DNA of 64,000 nt from Clusia tigrina (taxonomy: Eukaryota > Arthropoda > Insecta > Diptera > Clusiidae), in assembly GCA_920105625.2 (NCBI GenBank), contig OV050030.1, forward strand, positions 253,053,889-253,117,888, read 5' to 3'. Under the pieces are notes generated by a model. The model was not told the origin of the DNA. It did not search any database and saw only the letters and a program-made list of their open reading frames with translations. Below are positions 1 to 12,230 of the stretch, piece by piece. A program made the position numbers and the translations under genes. Within the stretch, counting starts at the first letter, position 1, and every line of letters begins with the position of its first letter.

Positions 1-1617
1 CTCCAGTAAAAAGTTACAAGCATTTGTATGTTGCAAACTTTGATAGGTATAGGACAAATCGTATTGAAGTTAGGGGCCATTTGTAGTTTTATCACTGTTT
101 GATTTTGGAGTCATGGTTATGAGCGATTGCTTAAATTGACAAGAGGCTCGAGTACTTTATTGTTGCAAAATTTCAAGGTTTAATGACGCTCCAGTAAAAA
201 GTTACAAGCATTTGTATGTTGTAAACTCTGGTAGGTGTAGGACGTACCGTATAGAAGTTAGGGCCATTTGTAGTTTTATCAGTGTTTGATTTGGGACTCA
301 AGGGTAGCATAGCTTTGAGCGATAGCTTAAATTGGCAAGAGGCTCGAGTACTTTATTGTTACAAAATTTCAAGGTCTTATGACGCTCCAGTAAAAAATTA
401 CAAGCATTTGTATGCTGCAAACTTTGATAGGTGTAGGACGTACCGTATAGAAGTTAGGGCCATTTGAAGTTTTATAAGAGTTTGATTTGGGACTCAAGGG
501 TAGCATAGCTATAAGCGATAGCTTCAACTGTCAAGAGGCTCGAGTACTTTATTGTTACAAAATTTCAAGGTTTTATTACGCTCCAGTAAAAAGTTACAAG
601 CATTTGAATGTTGCAAACTTTGATAGGTGTAGGATGTACCGTATAGAAGTTCGGGCCATTTGAAGTTTTATCAATGTTTGATTTGGGACTCAAGGGTAGC
701 GTAGCTTTGAGCGATAGCTTAAATTGACAAGAGGCTCGAGTACTTTATTGTTACAAAATTTCAATGTTTTATGACGCTCCAGCAAAAAGTTACAAGCATT
801 TGTATGTTGTAAACTCTGGTAGGTGTAGGACGTACCGTATAGAAGTTAGGGCCATTTGAAGTTTTATCAGTGTTTGATTTGGGACTCAAGGGTAGCATAG
901 CTTTGAGCGATAGCTTAAATTGACAAGAGGCTCGAGTACTTTATTGTTACAAAATTTCAAGGTTTAATGACGCTCCAGTAAAAAGTTACAAGCATTTAAA
1001 AGTTGCAAACTTTGATAGGTGTAGGACGTACCGTATAGAAGTTAGGGCCATTTGAAGTTTTATCAGAGTTTGATTTGGGACTCAAGGGTAGCATAGCTAT
1101 AAGCGATAGCTTCAACTGACAAGAGTCTCGAGTACTTTATTGTTACAAAATTTCAAGGTTTTATTACGCTCCAGTAATAAATTACAAGCATTTGTATGTT
1201 GCAAACTTTGATAGGTGTAGGACGTACCGTATAGAAGTTAGGGCCATTTGAAGTTTTATCAGTATTTGATTTGGGACTCAAGGGTAGCGTAGCTTTGAGC
1301 GATAACTTAAATTGACAAGAGGCTCGAGTACTTTATTGTTACAAAATTTCAAGGTTTTATGACGCTCCAGTAAAAAGTTACAAGCATTTGTATATTGCAA
1401 ACTTTGATAGGTGTAGGACGTACGGTATAGAAGTTAGGGCCATTTGAAGTTTTATCAGTGTTTGATTTGGGAGTCAAGGGTAGCATAGCTTTGAGCGATA
1501 ACTTAAATTGACAAGAGGCTCGTGTACTTTATTGTTACAAAATTTCTAGGTTTTATGACGCTCCAGTAAAAAGTTACAAGCATTTGTATGTTGCAACCTC
1601 TGAGAGGTGTAGGACGT
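1..1617. repeat. 17-mer HOR, copy 1 (matches 3325-4941)
   Basis: Position 1 aligns with 3325 at a constant shift of 3324 (17 monomers minus 8 bp) to about 1617, where one copy reads CGTACGG and the other CGTACCG. I saw very few differences, for example CTGTCAAG at 529 against CTGACAAG, and TTGAGCG at 1491 against TTGTGCG. The 8-bp deficit is explained by one monomer with a 9-bp deletion and a 1-bp insertion (GTTAGGGGCC). The match probably continues upstream of the window. Confidence 0.85.
86..272. repeat. 187-bp monomer with 9-bp deletion
   Basis: The segment GAGTCATGGTTATGAGCG replaces the 9-bp longer form GAGTCAAGGGTATCATGG seen at about 5775. The lost 9 bp lie between two TCA triplets, with one TCA retained, which is the signature of slippage or microhomology deletion. 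An identical monomer is at 3410-3596. The undeleted relative is 5753-5948. Confidence 0.85.
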
Positions 1618-2361
1618 ACGGTATAGAAGTTAGGGCCATTTGAAGTTTTATCAGTGTTTGATTTGGGACTCAAGGGTAGCGTAGCTTTGAGCGATAGCTT
1701 AAATTGACAAGAGTCTCGAGTACTTTATTGTTACAAAATTTCAATGTTTTCTGACGCTCCAGCAAAAAGTTACAAGCATTTGTATGTTGTAAACTCTGGT
1801 AAGTGTAGGACGTACCGTATAGAAGTTAGGGCCATTTGAAGTTTTATCAGTGTTTGATTTGGGACTCAAGGGTAGCATAGCTATAAGCGATAGCTTCAAC
1901 TGACAAGAGGCTCGAGTACTTTATTGTTACAAAATTTCAAGGTTTTATTACGCTCCAGTAATAAGTTACAAGCATTTGTATGTTGCAAACTTTGATAGGT
2001 GTAGGACATACCGTATAGAAGTTAGGGCCATTTGAAGTTTTATCAGTATTTGATTTGGGACTCAAGGGTAGCGTAGCTTTGAGCGATAGCTTAAATTGAC
2101 AAGAGGCTCGAGTACTTTATTGTTACAAAATTTCAAGGTTTTATGACGCTTCAGTAAAAAGTTACAAGCATTTGTATATTGCAAACTTTGATAGGTGTAG
2201 GACGTACGGTATAGAAGTTAGGGCCATTTGAAGTTTTATCAGTGTTTGATTTGGGAGTCAAGGGTAGCATAGCTTTGAGCGATAACTTAAATTGACAAGA
2301 GGCTCGTGTACTTTATTGTTACAAAATTTCTAGGTTTTATGACGCTCCAGTAAAAATTTAC
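1077..2361. repeat. 4-mer sub-HOR, shift 784
   Basis: About 500 bp at 1077-1577 recurs at 1861-2361, exactly 4 x 196 bp away. Both copies show the same variant order: ATAAGCGATAGCTTCAA, then TTATTACGCTCCAGTAATAA, then GGTAGCGTAGC, then GTATATTGC with CGTACGG, then CTCGTGTAC with TTTCTAGG. Divergence starts near 1578/2362. Confidence 0.75.
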
Positions 2362-2467
2362 AAGCATTTGAAAGTTGCAAACTTTGATAGGTGTAGGACC
2401 TACCGTATAGAAGTTAGGGCCATTTGAAGACTTATCAGTGTTTGGTTTGGGACTCAAGGGTAGCATA
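1861..2467. repeat. Block repeated at 6361-6967 (shift 4500)
   Basis: The block shares the ATAAGCGATAGC/AATAAGTTAC monomer, GACGCTTCAGTAAAAAG, CGTACGG, CTCGTGTAC, AAAATTTACAAGCATTTGAA and GAAGACTTATCAGTGTTTGG with 6361-6967. The copies separate where 2467 reads TTTGAGCGATAGC and 6967 reads ATAAGCGATAAC. This shows that domain A material was also moved over 23 monomers. Confidence 0.75.
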
Positions 2468-3324
2468 GCTTTGAGCGATAGCTTAAATTTACAAGAGGCT
2501 CGAGTACTTTATTGTTACAAAATTTCAAGGTCTTATGACGCTCCAGTAAAAAGTTACAAGCATTTGTATGTTACAAACTTTGATAGGTGTATGACGTACC
2601 GTATAGAATTTAGGGCCATTTGAAGTTTTATCAGTGTTTTATTTGGGACTCAAGAGTAGCATAGCTTTGAGCGATAACTTAAATTGACAAGAGGCTCGGG
2701 TACTTTATTGTTACAAAATTTCAAGGTTTTATGACGCTCCAGTAAAAAGTGACAAGCATTTGTATGTTGCAAACTTTGATAGGTGTAGGACGTACTGTAT
2801 AGAACTTAGGGCCATTTCAAGTTTTATCAGTGTTTGATTTGGGACTCAAGGGTAGCATAGCTTTGCGCGATAGCTTAAATTGACAAGAGGCTCGAGTACT
2901 TTATTGTTACAAAATTTCAAGGTTTTATAACGCTCCAGTAAAAAGTTACAAGCATTTGTATGTTGCAAACTTTGATAGGTGTAGGACGTACCGTATAGAA
3001 GTAAGGGCCATTTGAAGTTTTAACAGCGTTTGATTTGGGACTTATGGGTAGCATAGCTTTGAGTGAAAGCTTAAATTGACAAGAGGCTCGAGTACTTTAT
3101 TGTTACAAAATTTCAAGGTTTTATGACGCTCCAGTAAAAAGTTACAAGCATTTGTATGTTGCAAACTTTGATAGGTGTAGGACGTACCGTATAGAAGTTA
3201 GGGCCATTTGAAGTGTTATCAGTGTTTGATTTGGGACTCAACGGTAGCGTAGCTTTGAGCGATAGCTTATATTGACAAGAGGCTCGAGTACTTTATTGTT
3301 ACAAAATTTCAAGGTTTTATGACG

Positions 3325-4941
3325 CTCCAGTAAAAAGTTACAAGCATTTGTATGTTGCAAACTTTGATAGGTATAGGACAAATCGTATTGAAGTTAGGGG
3401 CCATTTGTAGTTTTATCACTGTTTGATTTTGGAGTCATTGTTATGAGCGATTGCTTAAATTGACAAGAGGCTCGAGTACTTTATTGTTGCAAAATTTCAA
3501 GGTTTAATGACGCTCCAGTAAAAAGTTACAAGCATTTGTATGTTGTAAACTCTGGTAGGTGTAGGACGTACCGTATAGAAGTTAGGGCCATTTGTAGTTT
3601 TATCAGTGTTTGATTTGGGACTCAAGGGTAGCATAGCTTTGAGCGATAGCTTAAATTGGCAAGAGGCTCGAGTACTTTATTGTTACAAAATTTCAAGGTC
3701 TTATGACGCTCCAGTAAAAAATTACAAGCATTTGTATGCTGCAAACTTTGATAGGTGTAGGACGTACCGTATAGAAGTTAGGGCCATTTGAAGTTTTATA
3801 AGAGTTTGATTTGGGACTCAAGGGTAGCATAGCTATAAGCGATAGCTTCAACTGACAAGAGGCTCGAGTACTTTATTGTTACAAAATTTCAAGGTTTTAT
3901 TACGCTCCAGTAAAAAGTTACAAGCATTTGAATGTTGCAAACTTTGATAGGTGTAGGATGTACCGTATAGAAGTTCGGGCCATTTGAAGTTTTATCAATG
4001 TTTGATTTGGGACTCAAGGGTAGCGTAGCTTTGAGCGATAGCTTAAATTGACAAGAGGCTCGAGTACTTTATTGTTACAAAATTTCAATGTTTTATGACG
4101 CTCCAGCAAAAAGTTACAAGCATTTGTATGTTGTAAACTCTGGTAGGTGTAGGACGTACCGTATAGAAGTTAGGGCCATTTGAAGTTTTATCAGTGTTTG
4201 ATTTGGGACTCAAGGGTAGCATAGCTTTGAGCGATAGCTTAAATTGACAAGAGGCTCGAGTACTTTATTGTTACAAAATTTCAAGGTTTAATGACGCTCC
4301 AGTAAAAAGTTACAAGCATTTAAAAGTTGCAAACTTTGATAGGTGTAGGACGTACCGTATAGAAGTTAGGGCCATTTGAAGTTTTATCAGAGTTTGATTT
4401 GGGACTCAAGGGTAGCATAGCTATAAGCGATAGCTTCAACTGACAAGAGTCTCGAGTACTTTATTGTTACAAAATTTCAAGGTTTTATTACGCTCCAGTA
4501 ATAAATTACAAGCATTTGTATGTTGCAAACTTTGATAGGTGTAGGACGTACCGTATAGAAGTTAGGGCCATTTGAAGTTTTATCAGTATTTGATTTGGGA
4601 CTCAAGGGTAGCGTAGCTTTGAGCGATAACTTAAATTGACAAGAGGCTCGAGTACTTTATTGTTACAAAATTTCAAGGTTTTATGACGCTCCAGTAAAAA
4701 GTTACAAGCATTTGTATATTGCAAACTTTGATAGGTGTAGGACGTACGGTATAGAAGTTAGGGCCATTTGAAGTTTTATCAGTGTTTGATTTGGGAGTCA
4801 AGGGTAGCATAGCTTTGTGCGATAACTTAAATTGACAAGAGGCTCGTGTACTTTATTGTTACAAAATTTCTAGGTTTTATGACGCTCCAGTAAAAAGTTA
4901 CAAGCATTTGTATGTTGCAACCTCTGAGAGGTGTAGGACGT
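3325..4941. repeat. 17-mer HOR, copy 2 (matches 1-1617)
   Basis: This is the second copy of the first 1.6 kb of the window, including the 187-bp deleted monomer at 3410-3596. After about 4941 the sequence instead resembles 3030-3340 (shift near 1952: GTGTTATCAGTG then CTCAACGGTAGCGTAGC), so the second unit resumes at a different register. Confidence 0.85.
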
Positions 4942-5689
4942 ACCGTATAGAAGTTAGGGCCATTTGAAGTTTTATCAGTGTTTGATTTGTGACTTAAGGG
5001 TAGCATAGCTTTGAGCGATAGCTTAAATTGACAAGAGGCTCGAGTACTTTATTGTTACAAAATTTCAAGGTTTTATGACGCTCCAGTAAAAAGTTACAAG
5101 CATTTGTATGTTGCAAACTTTGATAGGTGTAGGACGTACCGTATAGAAGTTAGGGCCATTTGAAGTGTTATCAGTGTTTGATTTGGGACTCAACGGTAGC
5201 GTAGCTTTGAGCGATAGCTTAAACTGACAAGAGGCTCGAGTACTTTATTGTTACAAAATTTCAAGGTTTTATGACGCTCCAGTAAAAAGTTACAATCATT
5301 TCTATGTTGCAAACTTTGATAGGTGTAGGACGAACCGTATAGAAGTTAGGGCCATTTGAGTTTTATCAATGTTTGATTTGGGACTCAAGAGTAGCATAGC
5401 TTTGAGCGATAGCTTACATTGACAAGAGGCTCGAGTTTTTTACTGTTACAAAATTTCAAGGTTTTATGACGCTCCAGTAAAAAGTCACAATCATTTGTAT
5501 GTTGCAAACTTTGATAGGTGTAGGACGTACCGTATAGAAGGTAGGGCCATTTGAAGTTTTATCAGTGTTTGATTTGGGACTCAAGGGTAGCATAGCTTTG
5601 AGCGATAGCTTATATTGACAAGAGGCTCGAGAACTTTAATGTTACAAAATTTCAAGGTCTTATGACGCTCCAGTGAAAAGTTACAAGCA

Positions 5690-6354
5690 TTTGTATGTTG
5701 CAAACTTTGATAGGTATAGGACAAACCGTATTGAAGTTAGGGGCCATTTGTAGTTTTATCACTGTTTGATTTTGGAGTCAAGGGTATCATGGTTATGAGC
5801 GATAGCTTAAATTGACAACAGGCTCGAGTACTTTATTGTTGCAAAATTTCAAGGTTTAATGACGCTCCAGTAAAAAGTTACAAGCATTTGAAAGTTGCAA
5901 ACTTTGATAGGTGTAGGACGTACCGTATAGAAGTTAGGGCCATTTGAAGTTTTATCCGTGTTTGACTTGGGACTCAAGGGTAGCATAGCTATAAGCGATA
6001 GCTTCAACTGACAAGAGGCTCGAGTACTTTATTGTTACAAAATTTCAAGGTATTATGACGCTCCAGTAAAAAGTTACAAGCATTTGTATGTTGTAAACTC
6101 TGGTAGGTGTAGGACGTACCGTATAGAAGTTAGGGCCATTTGTAGTTTTATCAGTGTTTGATTTGGGACTCAAGGGTAGCATAGCTTTGAGCGATAGCTT
6201 AAATTGGCAAGAGGCTCGAGTACTTTATTGTTACAAAATTTCAAGGTCTTATGACGCTCCAGTAAAAAATTACAAGCATTTGTATGCTGCAAACTTTGAT
6301 AGGTGTAGGACGTACCGTATAGAAGTTAGGGACATTTGAAGTTTTATAAGAGTT
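5690..6354. repeat. Third, variant start of domain A unit
   Basis: The marker GGTATAGGACAAACCGTATT at about 5712 parallels GGTATAGGACAAATC at about 46 and 3371. Here the following monomer (5753-5948) is full length and one extra monomer is present before the segment equivalent to 282-467. It therefore looks like an older or parallel form of the unit that lost 9 bp in the other two copies. Confidence 0.65.
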
Positions 6355-6967
6355 TAATTTGGGACTCAAGGGTAGCATAGCTATAAGCGATAGCTTCAAC
6401 TGACAAGAGGCTCGAGTACTTTATTGTTACAAAATTTCAAGGTTTTATTACGCTCCAGTAATAAGTTACAAGCATTTGTATGTTGCAAACTTTGATAGGT
6501 GTAGGACATACCGTATAGAAGTTAGGGCCATTTGAAGTTTTATCAGTATTTGATTTGGGACTCAAGGGTAGCGTAGCTTTGAGCGATAGCTTAAATTGAC
6601 AAGAGGCTCGATTACTTTATTGTTACAAAATTTCAAGGTTTTATGACGCTTCAGTAAAAAGTTACAAGCATTTGTATATTGCAAACTTTGATAGGTGTAG
6701 GACGTACGGTATAGAAGTTAGGGCCATTTGAAGTTTTATCAGTGTTTGATTTGGGAGTCAAGGGTAGCATAGCTTTGAGCGATAACTTAAATTGACAAGA
6801 GGCTCGTGTACATTATTGTTACAAAATTTCTAGGTTTTATGACGCTCCAGTAAAAATTTACAAGCATTTGAAAGTTGCAAACTTTGATAGGTGTAGGACC
6901 TACCGTATAGAAGTTAGGGCCATTTGAAGACTTATCAGTGTTTGGTTTGGGACTCAAGGGTAGCATA

Positions 6968-9000
6968 GCTATAAGCGATAACTTAAATTGACAAGAGGCT
7001 CGAGTACTTTATTGTTACAAAATTTCAAGGTTTTATGACGCTCCAGTAAAAAGTTACAAGCATTTGTATGTTGCAAACTCTGATAGGTGTAGGACGTACC
7101 GTATAGAAATTAGGGCCATTTGAAGTTTTATCAGTGTTTGATTTGTGATTCAAGGCTAGCATAGCTTTGAGCGATAGCTTAAATTGACAAGAGGCTCGAG
7201 TAATTTATTGTTACAAAATTTCAAGGTTTTATGACGCTCCAATAAAAAGTTACAATCATTTGTATGTTGCAAACTTTGATAGGTGTAGGACGTACCATAT
7301 AGAAGTTAGGGCCATTTGAAGTTTAATCAGTGTTTGATTTGGGACTCAAGGGTAGCATAGCTTTGAGCGATAGCTTAAATTGACAAGAGGCTCGAGTACT
7401 TTATTGTTACAAAATTTCAAGATTTTATGACGCTCCAGTAAAAAGTTACAAGCATTTGTATGTTGCAAACTTTGATAGGCGAGGACGTACCGTATGGAAG
7501 TTAGGGCCATTTGAAGTTTTATCAGTGTGTGATTTGGGACTCAAGGGTAGCATAGCTTTGAGCGATAGTTTAAATTGACAAGAGGCTCAAGTACTTTATT
7601 GTTACAAAATTTCAAGGCTTTATGACGCTCCAGTAAAAAGTTACAAGCGTTTGTATGTTGCAAACTTCGATAGGTGTAGGACGTACCGTATAGAATTTAG
7701 GACAATTTGAAGTTTTATCATTGTTTGATTTGGGACTCAAGGGTAGTATAGCTTTGAGCGATTGCTTAAATTGACAAGAGGCTCGAGTACTTTATTGTTA
7801 CAAAATTTCAAGGTATTATGACGCTCCAGTAAAAAGTTACAAGCAGTTGTATGTTGCAAAGTTTGATAGGTGTAGGACGTACCGTATAGAAGTTAGGGCC
7901 ATTTTAAGTTTTATCAGTGTTTGATTTGGGTTTCAAGGGTAGCATAGCTTTGAGCGATAGCTTAAATTGACAAGAGGCTTGAGTACTTTATTGTTACAAA
8001 ATTTCAAGATTTTATGACGCTCCAGTAAAAAGTTACAAGCATTTGTAAGTTGCAAACTTTGATAGGTGTAGGACGTACCGTGTAGAAGTTAGGGCCATTT
8101 GAAGCTTTATCAGCGTTTGCTTTGGGACTCAAGGGTAGCATAGCTTTGAGCGAAAGCTTAAATTGGCAAGAGGCTCGAGTACTTTATTGTTACAAAATTT
8201 CAAGGCTTTATGACGCTCCAGTAAAAAATTACAAGCATTTGTATGTTGCAAATTTTGGTAGCTGTAGGACGTACCGTATAGAAGTTAGGGCCATTTAAAG
8301 TTTTATCAGTGTTCGATTTGGGACTCAAGGGTAGCATAGCTTTGAGCGATAGCATAAATTGACAAGAGGCTCGAGTACTTTATTGTTACAAAATTTCAAG
8401 GTTTTATGACGCTCCAGTAAAAAGTTTCAAGCATTTGTATGTTGCAAACTTTGATAGGTATAGGACGTACCGTATGGAAGTTAGGGCCATTTGAAGTTTT
8501 ATCAGTGTTTGATTTGGAACTGAAGGGTAGCTATGAGCTATAGCTTAAATTGATAAGAAAAAAAGTACTTCATTGTCACAAAATTTCAAGGTTTTATCAC
8601 GCTCCAGTAAAAAGTTACAAGCATTTGCATGTTGCAAACTTTGATAGTTGTAGGACGTACCGTATAGAAGTTAGGACCATTTGTAGTTTTATCAGTGTTT
8701 GATTTGGGACTCAAGGGTAGCATAGCTTTGAGCGATAGCTTAAATTGACAAGAGGCTCGATAACTTTATTGTTACAAAATTTCAAGGCTTTATGACGCTC
8801 CAGTAAAAAGTTAGAAGCATTTGTATGTTGCAAACTTTGATAGGTGTATTACGTACCGTATAGAATTTAGGGCCATTTGAAGTTTTATCAGTGTTTGATT
8901 TGGGACTCAAGGGTAGTATAGCTTTGAGCGATTGCTTAAATTGACAAGAGGCTCGAGTACTTTATTCTTACAAAATTTCAAGGTTTTATGACGCTCCAGT
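6968..9000. repeat. Divergent monomers, no visible HOR
   Basis: About ten consecutive monomers each carry private differences, for example GATAGGCGAGGACG near 7476 (net 2-bp loss), GGTAGCTGTAGGACG near 8260, and GGAACTGAAGGGTAGCTATG near 8516. I found no long-range copy of this block elsewhere in the window. It separates domain A from domain B. Confidence 0.6.
8526..8590. repeat. T-type deleted monomer core (isolated)
   Basis: GTAGCTATGAGCTATAGC replaces GTAGCATAGCTTTGAGCGATAGC, a net loss of 5 bp. It is followed by TTGATAAGAAAAAAAGTACTT in place of TTGACAAGAGGCTCGAGTACTT, so the XhoI site is lost. The change is explained by deletion of one copy in a TAGC-A-TAGC direct repeat plus two substitutions. 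It also creates the 10-bp palindrome AGCTATAGCT. Confidence 0.8.
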
Positions 9001-9006
9001 AAAATG

Positions 9007-9812
9007 TTACAAGCATTTGTATGTTGCAAACTTTGATAGGTGTAGGACGTACCATATAGAAGTTAGGGCCATTTTAAGTTTTATCAGTGTTTGATTTGGG
9101 ACTGAAGGGTAGCATAGCTTTGAGCAATAGCTTAAATTGACAAGAGGCTCGAGTACTTTATTGTTACAAAATTTCAAGATTTTATGACGCTCCTGTAAAA
9201 AGTTACAAGCATTTGTATGTTGCAAACTTTGATAGGTGTAGGACGTACCGTATAGAAGTTAGGGCCATTTGAAGTGTTATCAGTGTTTGATTTGGGACTC
9301 AAGGGTAGCATAGCTTTGAGCGATAGCTTAAATTTACAAGAGGCTCGAGTACTTTATTGTTACAAAATTTCAAGGTTTTATGACGCTCCTGTAAAAAGTT
9401 ACAAGCATTTGTATGTTGCAAACTTTGATAGGTGTAGGACATACCGTATAGAAGTTAGGGCCATTTGAAGTTTGATCAGTGTTTGATTTGGGACTGAAGG
9501 GTAGCATAGCTTTGAGCAATAGCTTAAATTGACAAGAGGCTCGAGTACTTTATTGTTACAAAATTTCAAGGTTTTATGACGCACCAGTAAAAAGTTACAT
9601 GCATTTGTATGTTGCACACTTTGATAGGTGTAGGACGTACCGTATAGAAGTTAGGGCCATTTGAAGTGTTATCAGTGTTTGATTTGGGACTCAAGGGTAG
9701 CATAGCTTTGAGCGATAGCTTAAATTGGCAAGAGGCTCGAGTACTTTATTGTTACAAAATTTCAAGGTTTTATGACGCACCAGTAAAAAGTTACATGCAT
9801 TTGTATGTTGCA
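9007..9812. repeat. Dimer sub-repeat, shift 392
   Basis: Two-monomer periodicity: features at 9007-9420 recur 392 bp on. They include CCATTTTAAGTT, GGACTGAAGGGTAGC and GAGCAATAGC in one monomer, alternating with GAAGTGTTATCAGTG in the next. The second monomers differ by AATTTACAAG against AATTGGCAAG. Confidence 0.65.
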
Positions 9813-9968
9813 AACTTTGGTAGATGTAGGACGTACCGTATAGAAGTTAGGGCTATTTGAAGTTTTATCAGTGTTTGATTTGGGACTCAAGGGTAGCATA
9901 GCTTTGAGCGATAGCTTAAATTTACAAGAGGCTCGAGTACTTTATTGTTACAAAATTTCAAGGTTTTC

Positions 9969-11046
9969 TGACGCTCCAGTAAAAAGTTACAAGCATTTGT
10001 ATGTTGCAAACTTTGATAGGTGTAGGACATACCGTATAGAAGTTAGGGCCATTTGAAGTTTGATCAGTGTTTGATTTGGGACTCATGACTAGCATAGCTT
10101 TGAGCGATAGTTTAAATTGACAAGAGGCTCGAGTACTTTATTGTTCCAAAATTTCAAGGTCTTATGACGCTCCAGTAAAAAGTTACAAGCATTTGTATGT
10201 TGCAAACTTTGATAGGTGTAGGACGTACCGTATAGAAGTTATAGCCATTTGAAGTTTTATCAGTGTTTGATTTGGGACTCAAGGGTAGCATAGTTTTGAG
10301 CGATAGCTTAAATTGACAAGAGGCTCGAGTACTTTATTGTTACAAAATTTCAAGGTTTTATGACGCACCAGTAAAAAGTTACAAGCATTTGTCTGTTGCA
10401 AACTTTGATAGGTGTAGGACGTACCGTATACAAGTTAGTGCCATTTGAAGTTTTATCAGTGTTTGATTTGGGACTCAAGGGTAGCATAGTTTTGAGCGAT
10501 AGCTTAAATTGACAAGAGGCTCGAGTACTTTATTGTTACAAAATTTTAAAATTTGTGTGACGCTCCAGTAAAAAGTTACAAGCATTTGTATGTTGCAAAC
10601 TTTGATAGGTGTAGGACGTACCGTATAGAAGTTATTGCCATTTGAAGTTTTATCAGTCTTTGATTTTGGACTTAAGGGTAGGGTAGCATTGAGCGATATC
10701 TTAAATTGACAATATGCTCGAGTACCTTATTGTTACAAAATTTCAAGGTTTTATGACGCTTCAGTAAAAAGTTACAAGCATATGTATGCTGCAAACTTTG
10801 GTAAGTGTAAGACGTAACGTATAGAATTTAAAGGCCATTTGAAGTTTTAGCAGTGTTTGATTTGGAACTGAAAGGTAGCTATGAGCTATAGCTTAAATTG
10901 ATAAGAAAAAAAGTACTTAATTGTCACAAAATTTCAAGGTTTTATCACGCTCCAGTAAAAAGTTACAAGCATTTGTATGTTGCAAACTTTGATAGGTGTA
11001 GGACGTATCGTATAGAAGTTAGGGCCATTTGAAGTTTTATCAGTGT
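9969..11046. repeat. Block duplicated at 13096-14173
   Basis: Shift 3127. Both copies start in a monomer with GGACATACCG and carry ACTCATGACTAGC (10081 and 13208), TTGTTCCAAAATT, GAAGTTATAGCC, TTTGTCTGTTGC, an altered A/T tract before GTGTGACGC, and an S'-T pair. They diverge where 11046 reads GTGTGTGATTTGGG and 14173 reads GTGTTTGATTTAAAG. Confidence 0.75.
10647..11033. repeat. S'-T monomer pair
   Basis: S' carries TCAGTCTTTGATTTTGG and TTAAGGGTAGGGTAGCATTG. It is followed by the T monomer (core at 10874) with GGAACTGAAAGGTAGCTATG. Unlike most other copies the next monomer is not U but one with GTGTGTGATTTGGG, so the S-T linkage was broken here on the right or U was added later. Confidence 0.7.
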
Positions 11047-12230
11047 GTGATTTGGGACTCAAGGGTAGCAAAGCTTTGAGCGATAGTTTAAATTGACAAG
11101 AGGCTCGAGTACTTTATTGTTACAAAATTTCAAGGCTTTATGACGCTCCAGTAAAAAGTTACAAGCATTTGTATATTGCAAACTTTGATAGGTGTATTAC
11201 GTACCGTATAGAATTTTGGGCCATTTGAAGTTTTATCAGTGCTTGATTTGGGACTCAAGGGTAGTATAGCTTTGAGCGATTGCTTAAATTGACAAGAGGC
11301 TCGAGTACTTTATTCTTACAAAATTTCAAGGTTTTATGACGCTCCAGTAAAATGTTACAAGTATTTGTATGTTGCAAACTTTGATAGGTGTAGGACGTAC
11401 CATATTGAAGTTAGGGTCATTTTAAGTTTTATCAGTGTTTGATTTGGGACTGAAGGGTAGCATAGCTTTGAGCAATAGCTTAAATTGACAAGAGGGTCGA
11501 GTACTTTATTGTTACAAAATTTCAAGCTTTTATGACGCTCCAGTAAAAAGTTACAAGCATTTGTATGTTGCAAACTTTGATAGGTGTAGGACGTACCGTA
11601 TAGAAGTTAGGGCCATTTGAAGTGTTATCAGTGTTTGATTTGGGACTCAAGGGTAGCATAGCTTTGAGCGATAGCTTAAATTGGCAAGAGGCTCGAGTAC
11701 TTTATTGTTACAAAATTTCAAGGTTTTATGACGCACTAGTAAAAAGTTACATGCATTTGTATGTTGCAAACTTTGATAGGTGTAGGACGTACCGTATAGA
11801 AGTTAGGGCTATTTGAAGTTTTATCAGTGTTTGATTTGGGACTCAAGGGTAGCATAGCTTTGAGCGATAGCTTAAATTTACAAGAGGCTCGAGTACTTTA
11901 TTGTTACAAAATTTCAAGGTTTTATGACGCTCCAGTAAAAAGTTACAAGCATTTGTATGTTGCAAACTTGGATAGGTGTAGGACATACCGTATAGAAGTT
12001 AGGGCCATTTGAAGTTTGATCAGTGTTTGATTTGGGACTCAAGAGTAGCATAGCTTTGAGCGATAGCTTAAATTGACAAGAGGCTCGAGTACTTTATTGT
12101 TACAAAATTTCAAGGTTTTATGACGCTCCAGTAAAAAGTTACAAGCATTTGTATGTTGCAATCTTTGATAGGTGTAGGACGTACCGTATAGAAGTTAGGG
12201 CCATTTGAAGTTTTATCAGTGTTTGATTTG
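10970..12230. repeat. Block duplicated at 14882-16142
   Basis: Shift 3912 (20 monomers minus 8). Shared markers are GTGTGTGATTTGGG, GTGTATTACGTACC with GAATTTTGGGCC, TTTATTCTTACAAAA, AAAATGTTACAAGTATTTG, ACCATATTGAAGTTAGGGTC, GAGGGTCGAG, TTTCAAGCTTTT and AACTTGGATAGG. The copies diverge where one has TTTGGGACTC and the other TTAGGGAGTAAAGG. Confidence 0.75.

Larger units (their letters stand above)
1..6967. repeat. HOR domain A (17-mer and 4-mer organisation)
   Basis: This domain is marked by variants that are rare or absent later: GCTATAAGCGATAGCTTCAA, TTATTACGCTCCAGTAATAA, GGGTAGCGTAGC, GTAAACTCTGGTAGG, CTCGTGTAC with TTTCTAGG, and CGTACGGTATAG. It contains a 17-monomer duplication (shift 3324), a 4-monomer period (shift 784) and a longer-range copy (shift 4500). 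The left end lies outside the window. The right limit is where the 4500-shift match stops, near 6967. Confidence 0.8.

Noticed and set aside
282..467. Recurrent 61-64 codon sense frames as a multi-copy peptide gene family
   Set aside because: They exist only in monomers where one TGA is lost, use GTG starts, show no selection on codons, have no upstream signals, and are out of frame from monomer to monomer because 196 = 3 x 65 + 1.
8526..8590. Terminator hairpin from AGCTATAGCT followed by A tract in the T monomer
   Set aside because: The palindrome is only 10 bp without a loop, the monomer has no gene upstream, and the A tract is a substitution of AGGCTCGAG.
9007..9225. Recurrent 70-79 codon antisense frames
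   Set aside because: They start with TTG at the complement of ATGTTGCAA and end at satellite landmarks. Presence depends on single variants, and they overlap sense frames in the next monomer. They are chance frames in a low-G+C repeat.
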